A stretch of DNA of 5,323 nucleotides from Chitinophagaceae bacterium (GTDB lineage Bacteria > Bacteroidota > Bacteroidia > Chitinophagales > Chitinophagaceae): the NCBI GenBank assembly GCA_003135585.1, contig PLCH01000396.1, positions 2,895 through 8,217 of the forward strand, given 5' to 3'. A program made the position numbers and the translations under genes. Shown here piece after piece: positions 1 to 5,323 of the stretch (within the stretch, counting starts at the first letter, position 1; each line of letters opens with the position of its first letter). The notes below the pieces were generated by a model. It was not told the DNA's origin, searched no databases, and saw only the letters and a program-made list of their open reading frames with translations.

Positions 1-71
1 ATATCAGGTTGCGCTAAACAATTGGATCCAAATAAAAAATAAAAGCTGAGGGCAATTAATAAATATTTCAT
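1..71 (-). CDS. N-terminal fragment of a secreted protein (signal peptide), truncated by the left window edge
   Basis: Reading leftwards from the ATG at 71-69, the frame is open for 23 codons and leaves the window. The visible protein begins MKYLLIALSFYF and continues LFGSNCLAQPD. This is a textbook Sec signal peptide: one Lys in the n-region, a hydrophobic core at about residues 4-15, and a likely signal peptidase I site after Ala20 (C-L-A|Q). Bacteroidota exported proteins often have 'LAQ' at this point. The Cys at residue 18 is preceded by G-S-N, which is a poor lipobox, so a lipoprotein is less likely. The start has an A-rich upstream (CATAAAA) and no Shine-Dalgarno. It lies 161 bases downstream of the aldo/keto reductase stop on the same strand and could be a later gene of that transcript or have its own promoter. 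Nothing of the mature domain is visible, so no function is offered. Confidence 0.6.
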   Translation of the reverse strand, partial: MKYLLIALSFYFLFGSNCLAQPD

Positions 72-232
72 TTTTATGAGATTAGATTTTTAAAGAAAGT
101 CTTATTACATAATGTACCATGAAACCCAAAATTCCTTGGCTCCTGCCGCCCGGGTGAAATAAGATTTTTTCCCCAAGAAGCTTTTCAGTGCATATGAAGT
201 AACACGAAACTAAAAAATTCCTCGTCTTGTCC

Positions 233-1063
233 CTAAAAGAAAACCATAGGATCATCCACCAACCGGAGGTTTTCGTTGAAACTGCCTATCAGGGCTACAT
301 CCTCCTTTGTCAAACTGAAATCAAATACATCGAAATTCTCTTTTAGACGCAGGGGGTTGACAGATTTAGGAATAGGAGAAACACCCAATTCAATATCCCA
401 TCTCAAAATAATTTGTGCAGGCGTTTTTCCATATTTCCTGGCCAGGTTTACCAGCCTTGGGTCCTCAAATTTTTTACCGCGCACAAGAGGAGAATATGCC
501 TGTAATTGAACGTCTTGTTTTTTACAGAATTGATAGAGTTCCTTCAAAAACAAATAAGGTGAGAATTCGATCTGGTTCACCGCGGGAACTACAATTCCAT
601 AGGTTCCCAGTTCTTCCAGGAAAGGAATGAGATAATTGGCCACACCAATAGCCCGGACCTGACCCTCTTTATAAATTTTTTCGAGTGCTTTCCAAGTTTC
701 CCGTCGTTTACCACGGATTGGCCAGTGAATAAGGTAAAGATCTAGATATTCTGTACGAAGGTTTCCAAGGCTTCTTTCAAATGCATGCAGGGTAGAATCA
801 TATCCCTGGTCAATATTATTCACTTTGGATGTTATAAAGATTTCAGCTCTTGGTATATCACTTTTCTTTATTGCATTGCCCACTTCTTTCTCATTGCCGT
901 ACATAGCTGCTGTATCAACGAGCCGATATCCAATTTCCAGGGCATTCTGGATTGCCTGTTCTGCCTCCTTTCCATGCATGTCATAAACACCCAGACCCAG
1001 GATTGGCATTTCTACGCCATTGTTGAGCCGGGTGAAAACCTGCTTATTTGATTGGCTTACCAT
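233..1063 (-). CDS. Aldo/keto reductase, DkgA/AKR5-like, NADPH-dependent
   Basis: A full-length (276 aa) cytoplasmic TIM-barrel oxidoreductase of the aldo/keto reductase superfamily, interconverting carbonyls and alcohols with NADP(H). It starts with the family's usual strand, L-x-N-G-V-E-M-P-x-L-G-L-G (residues 13-25). The catalytic tetrad is complete: Asp50 and Tyr55 in VDTAAMYGNE, Lys80 in ITSKV, and His113 in LIHWP. Cofactor residues are also present: GVANY (140-144, usually GVSNF), NQIEFSPY (163-170), AYSPL (189-193) and IPKS (231-234), followed by Arg239 and Asn243, the positions that hold the 2'-phosphate of NADPH. The closest well-known relatives are 2,5-diketo-D-gluconate reductases, but this family is promiscuous and the substrate cannot be read from sequence. 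The ATG overlaps the end of the upstream oxygenase gene by 7 bases (ATGGTAA), with GGAAAA just before it, so translation is probably coupled. The stop is TAG. Confidence 0.95.
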   Translation of the reverse strand: MVSQSNKQVFTRLNNGVEMPILGLGVYDMHGKEAEQAIQNALEIGYRLVDTAAMYGNEKEVGNAIKKSDIPRAEIFITSKVNNIDQGYDSTLHAFERSLGNLRTEYLDLYLIHWPIRGKRRETWKALEKIYKEGQVRAIGVANYLIPFLEELGTYGIVVPAVNQIEFSPYLFLKELYQFCKKQDVQLQAYSPLVRGKKFEDPRLVNLARKYGKTPAQIILRWDIELGVSPIPKSVNPLRLKENFDVFDFSLTKEDVALIGSFNENLRLVDDPMVFF

Positions 1064-2046
1064 TTTTCCAAACCTAATAATTTTTTGCCAAGTTCAGACA
1101 GTTCAGCTTTTTCATATTTTGTTTTCTCCCAGCCACGCGGATCTCCTGGAAAAGCAAATCCCTCAGGAGCTTTCCGGTCTTTCCAGGAACTGATCCTCCA
1201 TTGCCTGAGTTCTTCATTATCCTCCTGGGCAGGCATCATGGAAATATATTGGGCAATTCTCACTTTATCGGTCGACTTGTTTGGCCTTATCCCATGGGGT
1301 TGCAGGCTGTTAAAAATAAGAAGATCTCCGGCTTCCATTTTTACCTTGACCAGGGGTAAACCGGTTATATCAGGCTTAAAATGATCACGGTCTTCGGGTT
1401 GGGTAAACTTCCAGGTGTCATAGGTTCTGAACAATTCGGGTATGCATTGAAAACCACCCATATTTTCATCAGTTTGATCGGCCAATGCCAGTACCCCCTG
1501 GACATTTTGCGGTTTTGTTTCAGGATCGTAATCCCAGTGAATAAAACCCTTGTATTCAAATCCGGGTCGCATAGGCATATTTAAATTAGCCCTGTCAATC
1601 GTTACCCATAATTTTTCTGTTCCCCATATATCAACAAAAGCATCGTAAATCCTTTTTACCTGCCTGTTGTCCCACAGCCTCTGGTGATTATACACCTCCA
1701 CCATTCCTGTATTGGTAAGTTCCTTCATTAACATTTCGGCCCTGGGCGGCGCATACCAGGTTTCAACATTATTCGGATCCTTCTCTTCAAATTCCCATAA
1801 AAAATCTGCGGTTTTTTGGGCTTGTTCCCTGGAAACAGCATTCTTTATGACAATAAAGCCATTGTGAATCCAAAACTCCCAATCTTCTTCACTTAATATT
1901 CTTAGGGGCTTGCCATTTAAACGGTCATTTAATTTTAGGTTGCTGCTTTTGGCAGTAGAGGGATTACCGGGAATGTTCTTATGAGCATTATCGGGTGTCA
2001 TGGTCGCGACCATAGAAGCCACCATGGTTTGTTGTTCTTTTTGCAT
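1057..2046 (-). CDS. Phytanoyl-CoA dioxygenase (PhyH) family Fe(II)/2-oxoglutarate-dependent oxygenase
   Basis: A cytoplasmic non-heme iron oxygenase of the PhyH family. Members couple oxidative decarboxylation of 2-oxoglutarate to hydroxylation of a small substrate. The iron-binding facial triad is visible: His170 and Asp172 in FIHWDYDPE (start at 2046) and His251 in PHGIRPN. Arg263 in KVRIAQY is the expected 2-oxoglutarate carboxylate anchor. The segment GGFQCIPELF and the strand GDLLIFNS before the distal His are typical of the jelly-roll fold. I chose the ATG at 2046-2044 (329 aa). A longer reading starts at TTG 2079-2077 (340 aa), but that codon lies inside a TAnnTTTG promoter-like octamer. 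Further in-frame ATGs at 2025, 2013 and 2001 are also possible, because the first 40 or so residues look unstructured and poorly conserved. It heads a two-gene transcript with the aldo/keto reductase and is divergent from the AraC regulator. The substrate is unknown; despite the family name it need not be phytanoyl-CoA. Confidence 0.92.
   Translation of the reverse strand: MQKEQQTMVASMVATMTPDNAHKNIPGNPSTAKSSNLKLNDRLNGKPLRILSEEDWEFWIHNGFIVIKNAVSREQAQKTADFLWEFEEKDPNNVETWYAPPRAEMLMKELTNTGMVEVYNHQRLWDNRQVKRIYDAFVDIWGTEKLWVTIDRANLNMPMRPGFEYKGFIHWDYDPETKPQNVQGVLALADQTDENMGGFQCIPELFRTYDTWKFTQPEDRDHFKPDITGLPLVKVKMEAGDLLIFNSLQPHGIRPNKSTDKVRIAQYISMMPAQEDNEELRQWRISSWKDRKAPEGFAFPGDPRGWEKTKYEKAELSELGKKLLGLEKW
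2000..2013. repeat. 14-base perfect palindrome in the 5' end of the oxygenase gene
   Basis: ATGGTCGCGACCAT reads identically on both strands. On the minus strand it covers the in-frame Met codons at 2013 and (partly) 2001 of the oxygenase reading frame. A second, 8-base palindrome, ACCATGGT, sits at 2021-2028. A 14-base palindrome is expected about 0.3 times by chance in a sequence of this length, so it is suggestive only. It could be a protein-binding site or an mRNA hairpin at the start of the gene. If the true start were as far downstream as 2001, it would lie in the leader. No function is asserted. Confidence 0.35.
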
Positions 2047-2076
2047 ATGACAAATAATTAAGTTTAAAAGAATAGT

Positions 2077-2084
2077 CAAAATTA
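2077..2084 (-). promoter_or_regulatory. Candidate -7 promoter element for the oxygenase-reductase transcript
   Basis: On the minus strand these bases read TAATTTTG, an exact match to the Bacteroidota -7 consensus TAnnTTTG. It would place transcription start near 2070 and give a leader of about 25 bases before the ATG at 2046. No good TTG/TTTG -33 element is seen 19-21 bases upstream. That fits a promoter needing an activator such as the divergent AraC protein (inference). The alternative TTG start of the oxygenase overlaps this octamer, which argues against that start. Confidence 0.4.
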
Positions 2085-2141
2085 ATCATTAGGGGTAGCT
2101 GGATTCTACAGCTGTAATATCCATTTTTTGTTCCCTATTGA

Positions 2142-2149
2142 TATTTTTG
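2142..2149 (+). promoter_or_regulatory. Candidate -7 promoter element for the AraC-family gene
   Basis: TATTTTTG matches the Bacteroidota TAnnTTTG consensus exactly and lies 49 bases before the TTG start at 2199. The predicted leader would be roughly 40 bases. A TTTG occurs upstream at 2127-2130, but its 11-base spacing is too short for a normal -33 partner, so the promoter would be weak or regulated. The surrounding DNA is T-rich, which makes chance matches easy. Confidence 0.3.
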
Positions 2150-2198
2150 GATTGAATCGGGTAAGAAAAGTATATTTATAGACAAATTTTCTCAAAAT

Positions 2199-3047
2199 TT
2201 GAAAGTAATACTTGAAAAACTAACGCCCGGTATAGACAGCTCATTTAGGATTTTGCTTACGCCTAATCTGAACGATCTTTTCTATTGGCATTTTCACCCA
2301 GAATATGAGATCGTCTATGTGGAAGCTGCTAATGGGGTTAGACATGTGGGGGATCATATCTCGCGCTATCAGGGCGATGACCTGGTATTTATAGGACCCA
2401 ACATACCGCATCTGAATTTTGATTACGGCGTTCATACTGAATGTGAGCAGGTGGTCGTGCAGATGAAAGAGGATTTCCTCGGCAAGGAGTTTCTAAGCAT
2501 TCCTGAATTGGCCACTATCCGGAATTTATTTGAAAAAGCGCGCAAGGGCTTGTCTTTTCACGGGCAAACCAAGGCGTTGGTAGGGGAGAAGCTTAAGGAA
2601 CTTCCAGGCCTTGGCCATTTTGAACAGCTGATATCATTACTGGAGATTTTCCAGCTCCTTGCAAAAAGCAATGAAGCAGAGCCTTTGAATAGCCGCCCTG
2701 TCACTAACCAGTATATTGGAAAGGAACAGGAAAGGATGAATTTACTTTACCGCTATATTGAAGAACATTACCAGCACCGAATTGATGTTAACAAAGTGGC
2801 TGCTTTGATCCGTCTTACCTCCGCAGCTTTTTGCCGTTATTTTAAGAAAATTACACACATGACGTTTACGGATTTTCTGAATCAATACAGAATCAATCAA
2901 GCGAAGAAATTGCTGTTACATGATAAGAATGTGACGGAAGCCTGTTATGAAAGTGGATTTGAGAATCTTTCTCATTTCAATAAAACCTTCAAGAAAGTTG
3001 CCGGTGAAAACCCATCCCATTTTAGAAAAAGACATACCTCAATTTAA
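2199..3047 (+). CDS. AraC-family transcriptional regulator with N-terminal cupin sensor domain
   Basis: A DNA-binding regulator of 282 aa, the usual two-domain AraC size. The N-terminal half is a cupin-type ligand-binding domain with HFHPEYEIVYV (31-41, with His31, His33 and Glu35), GDHI (51-54) and IGPNIPHLNF (65-74). This motif set is characteristic of Bacteroidota AraC proteins that sense small, often sugar-like, molecules. The C-terminal ~100 residues hold both helix-turn-helix units: about 194-222 (VAALIRLTSAAFCRYFKK) and about 243-276 (EACYESGFENLSHFNKTFKK, then NPSHFRK). The start is TTG; the frame is open upstream only to 2142 with no ATG or GTG, and family members begin at this point with an M-K-V-x-L-E-K type sequence. 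It is divergent from the oxygenase-reductase pair with 152 bases between starts, so it most likely regulates that pair and possibly itself. The ligand is unknown. Confidence 0.93.
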   Translation: MKVILEKLTPGIDSSFRILLTPNLNDLFYWHFHPEYEIVYVEAANGVRHVGDHISRYQGDDLVFIGPNIPHLNFDYGVHTECEQVVVQMKEDFLGKEFLSIPELATIRNLFEKARKGLSFHGQTKALVGEKLKELPGLGHFEQLISLLEIFQLLAKSNEAEPLNSRPVTNQYIGKEQERMNLLYRYIEEHYQHRIDVNKVAALIRLTSAAFCRYFKKITHMTFTDFLNQYRINQAKKLLLHDKNVTEACYESGFENLSHFNKTFKKVAGENPSHFRKRHTSI

Positions 3048-3093
3048 TATTGCACTTATTAACCATAAATTAGATCACCTGTACCAAGTAAAG

Positions 3094-4041
3094 ATGAGTG
3101 AAGAAAAATTACTTATGTTCCGAAACAGGCTCATGAAAGTGTTTCGTCATGTAAAAAAGCTTGCAAAGCGGCAGGGGGTATCTTCATATCGAATTTATGA
3201 TCACGATCTTCCTGAATTTCCATTTTGCATTGAAATTTATGAGGATAAGGTTTATTTGGCAGAATACAAACGCTATCATAACATGACGGATGAAGAGCAT
3301 GAAGCATGGCTGGAGGAATGTATCCCGGTAATTAGTGAGATACTGGAAATCCCCTCCGAAAAAATATACTCACGGGAACGTCGCAGAAAAGCCGGGCGAC
3401 AGGGGCAATATGAAAAATTAGGAAGTGACCAGCAATTTTTTATTGTAAAGGAAAATGGGTTAAAACTAAAAATAAATCTTACCGACTATCTTGATACGGG
3501 TCTGTTTTTGGATCATCGAATTACACGGGGAATGGTAAAAGCAGAAGCCAGGGATAAACAAATGCTAAATCTTTTTTGCTATACCGGGTCCTTCTCTGTA
3601 TATGCTGCTGCAGGAGGGGCTTCTGGGGTTACTTCAGTAGATCTTTCTAAAACTTATCTGAACTGGGCAGAAGAAAATATGCAATTGAATAAGTTGCCCG
3701 GCCCGACTGATATTCGATTTGTTCAAGCTGATGTAAAGCAATGGCTGGATAAATTACCCGAAGATTTCTTTGATCTGGTAGTTATGGATCCGCCAACTTT
3801 CAGCAACAGCAAACGAATGAAAGATTTCCTGGATATCCAGCGGGATCATGTTGAATTACTTAATAAAACCCTAAAGTCAATGAGATCGGGAGGAGTCCTT
3901 TATTTTAGTACAAATTTGCGGACGTTTCAGTTAGATTCAGGCAATATCTTGGCATCCGCAATAAAGGATATAACAAAAGCTACTACACCATTTGATTTTC
4001 AAGGCAAGTTGTTGAGGAGGTGCTATAGAATGATAAAATAG
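3094..4041 (+). CDS. Class I SAM-dependent methyltransferase, stand-alone RlmK-like (23S rRNA guanine-N7 methyltransferase domain)
   Basis: This protein of 315 aa aligns by eye along its whole length with the C-terminal (RlmK) half of E. coli RlmKL, the domain that makes m7G2069 in 23S rRNA. Diagnostic segments are the N-terminal NRLMKVFRHVKKLAKRQG and SYRIYDHDLPE (11-41), RRRKAGRQGQYEKLG (96-110) and NLTDYLDTGLFLDHR (128-142). The SAM-binding motif I is LNLFCYTGS (158-166), with Asp183 in SVDLS as the probable ribose contact, ADV at 212-214, and the catalytic-loop motif DPPTFSNSKRM (232-242). The C-terminus LRRCYRMIK corresponds to the family's terminal strand. The frame is open back to an ATG at 2947, but that start would overlap the AraC gene by about 100 bases and add residues unlike the family; ATG 3094 fits the homologues. 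No THUMP or RlmL half is present, as is usual outside gammaproteobacteria. The gene lies 46 bases after the AraC gene and may be read through from it. Another rRNA target (RlmI-like) cannot be excluded. Confidence 0.9.
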   Translation: MSEEKLLMFRNRLMKVFRHVKKLAKRQGVSSYRIYDHDLPEFPFCIEIYEDKVYLAEYKRYHNMTDEEHEAWLEECIPVISEILEIPSEKIYSRERRRKAGRQGQYEKLGSDQQFFIVKENGLKLKINLTDYLDTGLFLDHRITRGMVKAEARDKQMLNLFCYTGSFSVYAAAGGASGVTSVDLSKTYLNWAEENMQLNKLPGPTDIRFVQADVKQWLDKLPEDFFDLVVMDPPTFSNSKRMKDFLDIQRDHVELLNKTLKSMRSGGVLYFSTNLRTFQLDSGNILASAIKDITKATTPFDFQGKLLRRCYRMIK

Positions 4042-4214
4042 TCGATTTTTCAATATTCGATTCCCGTGAGGTCTACAAGAGGTTTGCGTAGGTGCTTGAA
4101 AATTCGGAATTGACGCATTTTTATTTATTGTGATTGTCCTATGGGTTGTCCCACATTTCCATAATTCATTTGCGAATACTCAAAGTCAATCTTTTTGCAT
4201 TATCACTGAAATGG

Positions 4215-4889
4215 TCAATACATAGTTCGTAGCTTAGGAATCCGTTTTCTAATCTCGAAGTGAGGTGGTTCTATTTTTGGCAATGGCGTTCTTTCTGTGT
4301 CCAGTTTAATGAGGTAACTTTCAAATGTATTAAGGTTGAATGCTTGAATTTCTGTTCTTTCTGAAAAATAAATCAATGTATCTAATTGTGCTGCAAGTAT
4401 TTGAATTTTATTCGGACTGCGACTTGGGATAAACTGAATGGTATCCCTTTCTCCTTTTTCCTTCAGGTAATCTAGGTAATAATCGAAGCCATCATAAATG
4501 GCAGAATTTGGGGGGTTAAATGAGTAGATATTTTGATATATAGAATCACCGAGAGTTGCATCAATGAGATCGCGAATGTGGCGGTTAATGACGCCTCTGA
4601 AATATTTTGGTTTGTCAAGAAAAGTGTCATGGCGCAATAAAATATAATTTTCGTTTGAATCAATTTCGAGATAATGAGCCATGTAAAATTTATTACGGTC
4701 TTCTCTTACATACCAAGTATAAGCACAGTATTTCAAATCCTGTATTTTAATTGGCTTTCTCTCTTTAGGCCGATTACACGCAAAAATGGCAAAGAAAATG
4801 GAAAGCGTCAATGAGGTTCTCACTGAAGTTTTGATAATAAGATGCTTAATTTGTGGATTTCCATATTTTCTAACTGTTAAGCGAACCAT
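4215..4889 (-). CDS. Hypothetical protein, probable lipoprotein of the cell envelope
   Basis: I do not recognise this protein. Its clearest feature is a hydrophobic stretch, SLTLSIFFAIFAC, followed by Asn and a Lys/Arg-rich linker. This fits a type II signal peptide with an acceptable lipobox (I-F-A-C), the Cys being residue 38 from the ATG at 4889. The mature part (about 185 aa) is soluble, rich in Tyr, Ile, Lys and Asp, with no membrane segment; a segment near FIPSRSPNKIQILAAQLDTLIY resembles helix-plus-strand ends of other small Bacteroidota lipoproteins, but no family can be named. The start is uncertain. ATG 4925 gives 236 aa, ATG 4889 gives 224 aa, and GTG 4823 gives 202 aa with a compact signal (MRTSLTL.., Cys16) that is the most natural lipoprotein leader. 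Base composition is lower in GC than the genes to the left. The gene is convergent with the methyltransferase and 104 bases downstream of the next minus-strand gene (68 if the longest start is used). Confidence 0.7.
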   Translation of the reverse strand: MVRLTVRKYGNPQIKHLIIKTSVRTSLTLSIFFAIFACNRPKERKPIKIQDLKYCAYTWYVREDRNKFYMAHYLEIDSNENYILLRHDTFLDKPKYFRGVINRHIRDLIDATLGDSIYQNIYSFNPPNSAIYDGFDYYLDYLKEKGERDTIQFIPSRSPNKIQILAAQLDTLIYFSERTEIQAFNLNTFESYLIKLDTERTPLPKIEPPHFEIRKRIPKLRTMY

Positions 4890-4993
4890 TTTTTTTAAAT
4901 GTGGTTGTCTTACGGGTAGCACCATGCGTTTATAATTAGTTGCTCACCTTGATTAGGTTACGACATAAATACACTGAGGCGACTTATTTTTAT

Positions 4994-5323
4994 TCATTTA
5001 TTGAAGAGATTCTTCCTTTCCATTTTCTTAAATCGCATTCTTATTAAATTAATTACAAAAATTAATTGAAATATTATGAGTACTAAGACAATGGGAATGA
5101 TTTTATGACCATATAATTGTAATCCATTATCAGGAAACCATCCAATTGTCCTATTAATGCTCCATTGACCTGGAGGAGCCCACCTGGGAAATGTGACTAT
5201 TAAGAGGGAGCAAATTAGAGTGCCAACAACATGAATCCAATTAAAGACATTTGAGATTGGTAATTTAATTGTCAATTTGTATAGAACCCATAAAATAAAT
5301 AAGAGAATGGCAATGATCCGAAT
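4994..5323 (-). CDS. C-terminal part of a small membrane protein resembling the end of cytochrome c oxidase subunit I; truncated by the right window edge
   Basis: The frame is open from the stop at 4994-4996 to the right edge without interruption, so 109 residues are visible and the start lies outside the window. A TTG at 5275-5273 could be taken as a start, but the 16 codons before it (IRIIAILLFILWVLYK) encode a continuous hydrophobic helix that belongs to the protein. Three membrane segments are seen, at about residues 1-17, 27-46 and 75-96, ending in a basic cytoplasmic tail. The pattern YKLT-x-K-L, then NWIHVVGTL, a Pro/Gly/Arg loop and HKIIPIVLVLIIFQLIFVINLI resembles the last three helices of heme-copper oxidase subunit I. 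Bacteroidota also carry short (about 150 aa) proteins of this type that are not complete oxidases. That relation is my inference from remembered patterns. A plain uncharacterised membrane protein is the alternative. This DNA is very AT-rich. Confidence 0.6.
   Translation of the reverse strand: MRIIAILLFILWVLYKLTIKLPISNVFNWIHVVGTLICSLLIVTFPRWAPPGQWSINRTIGWFPDNGLQLYGHKIIPIVLVLIIFQLIFVINLIRMRFKKMERKNLFNK

Noticed and set aside
1..48. Open plus-strand frames at the left edge, ending at TAA (40-42) or TGA (46-48), that might be the C-terminus of an incoming gene.
   Set aside because: Both are under 16 codons and carry no recognisable motif, while the minus strand here encodes a well-formed signal peptide after an ATG.
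122..160. GC-rich patch with CCCGGG and CCAA/TTGG repeats in the gap after the reductase gene, considered as a terminator.
   Set aside because: Only 3-5 bp stems form, and no T-run follows on the minus strand.
276..1584. Several plus-strand open frames of 64-110 codons opposite the reductase and oxygenase genes.
   Set aside because: They lie antisense to well-supported enzymes, show no domain or signal sequence, and have the amino-acid mix expected of reverse-strand shadows.
2947..3093. N-terminal extension of the methyltransferase frame to the ATG at 2947.
   Set aside because: It lies within the AraC helix-turn-helix coding region in another frame, and the extra 49 residues do not resemble the family; ATG 3094 matches homologue N-termini.
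4086..4127. Possible terminator: GCGT...ACGC stem with an internal AATT-CGG-AATT, followed by ATTTTTATTT.
   Set aside because: The stems are only 4 bp, with a large interrupted loop; too weak to call, although a terminator is expected in this convergent gap.
4871..4970. TAACTGTTA inverted repeat and GTTA-containing stretches around the 5' end of the lipoprotein gene, considered as an integron attC or attachment site.
   Set aside because: No paired RYYYAAC/GTTRRRY core sites, no integrase and no second copy are seen.

Overview
The window looks like a piece of a Bacteroidota chromosome, most likely from the Cytophagales/Cyclobacteriaceae side (the finer placement is inference). The reasons are A-rich start contexts with almost no Shine-Dalgarno sequences, octamers matching the Bacteroidota promoter element TAnnTTTG in the one divergent intergenic region, a signal peptide ending in the common '..LAQ' form, and gene families typical of that phylum.

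Layout. At the left edge (1-71, minus strand) lie the first 23 codons of a secreted protein that runs off the window. Next come two minus-strand genes read from right to left: a phytanoyl-CoA dioxygenase-family Fe(II)/2-oxoglutarate oxygenase (1057-2046) and an aldo/keto reductase (233-1063). They share a 7-base overlap, ATGGTAA, and are almost certainly one transcript. A 152-base divergent promoter region separates them from a plus-strand AraC-type regulator with an N-terminal cupin (2199-3047). A class I SAM-dependent methyltransferase related to the RlmK half of RlmKL follows on the same strand 46 bases later (3094-4041). After a 173-base convergent gap come two minus-strand genes in noticeably AT-richer DNA: a probable lipoprotein of unknown function (about 4215-4889) and the C-terminal 109 residues of a membrane protein (4994-5323) resembling the last helices of cytochrome c oxidase subunit I.

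How the genes may work together. The oxygenase, the reductase and the divergent cupin-AraC protein form a plausible small regulated oxidative module. The regulator would sense a small molecule, possibly a sugar-like one, and switch on a transcript that hydroxylates a substrate and oxidises or reduces a carbonyl. The secreted product at the left edge may be the next gene of that transcript, although a 161-base gap separates them. The methyltransferase is a housekeeping-type rRNA enzyme that happens to be adjacent. The two right-hand genes look like accessory or lineage-specific genes.

No RNA gene, CRISPR array, insertion sequence, integrase or attachment site was seen. I found no convincing new multi-gene system. 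The main points that a plain longest-ORF reading would miss are the two edge-truncated genes and the start-codon choices.
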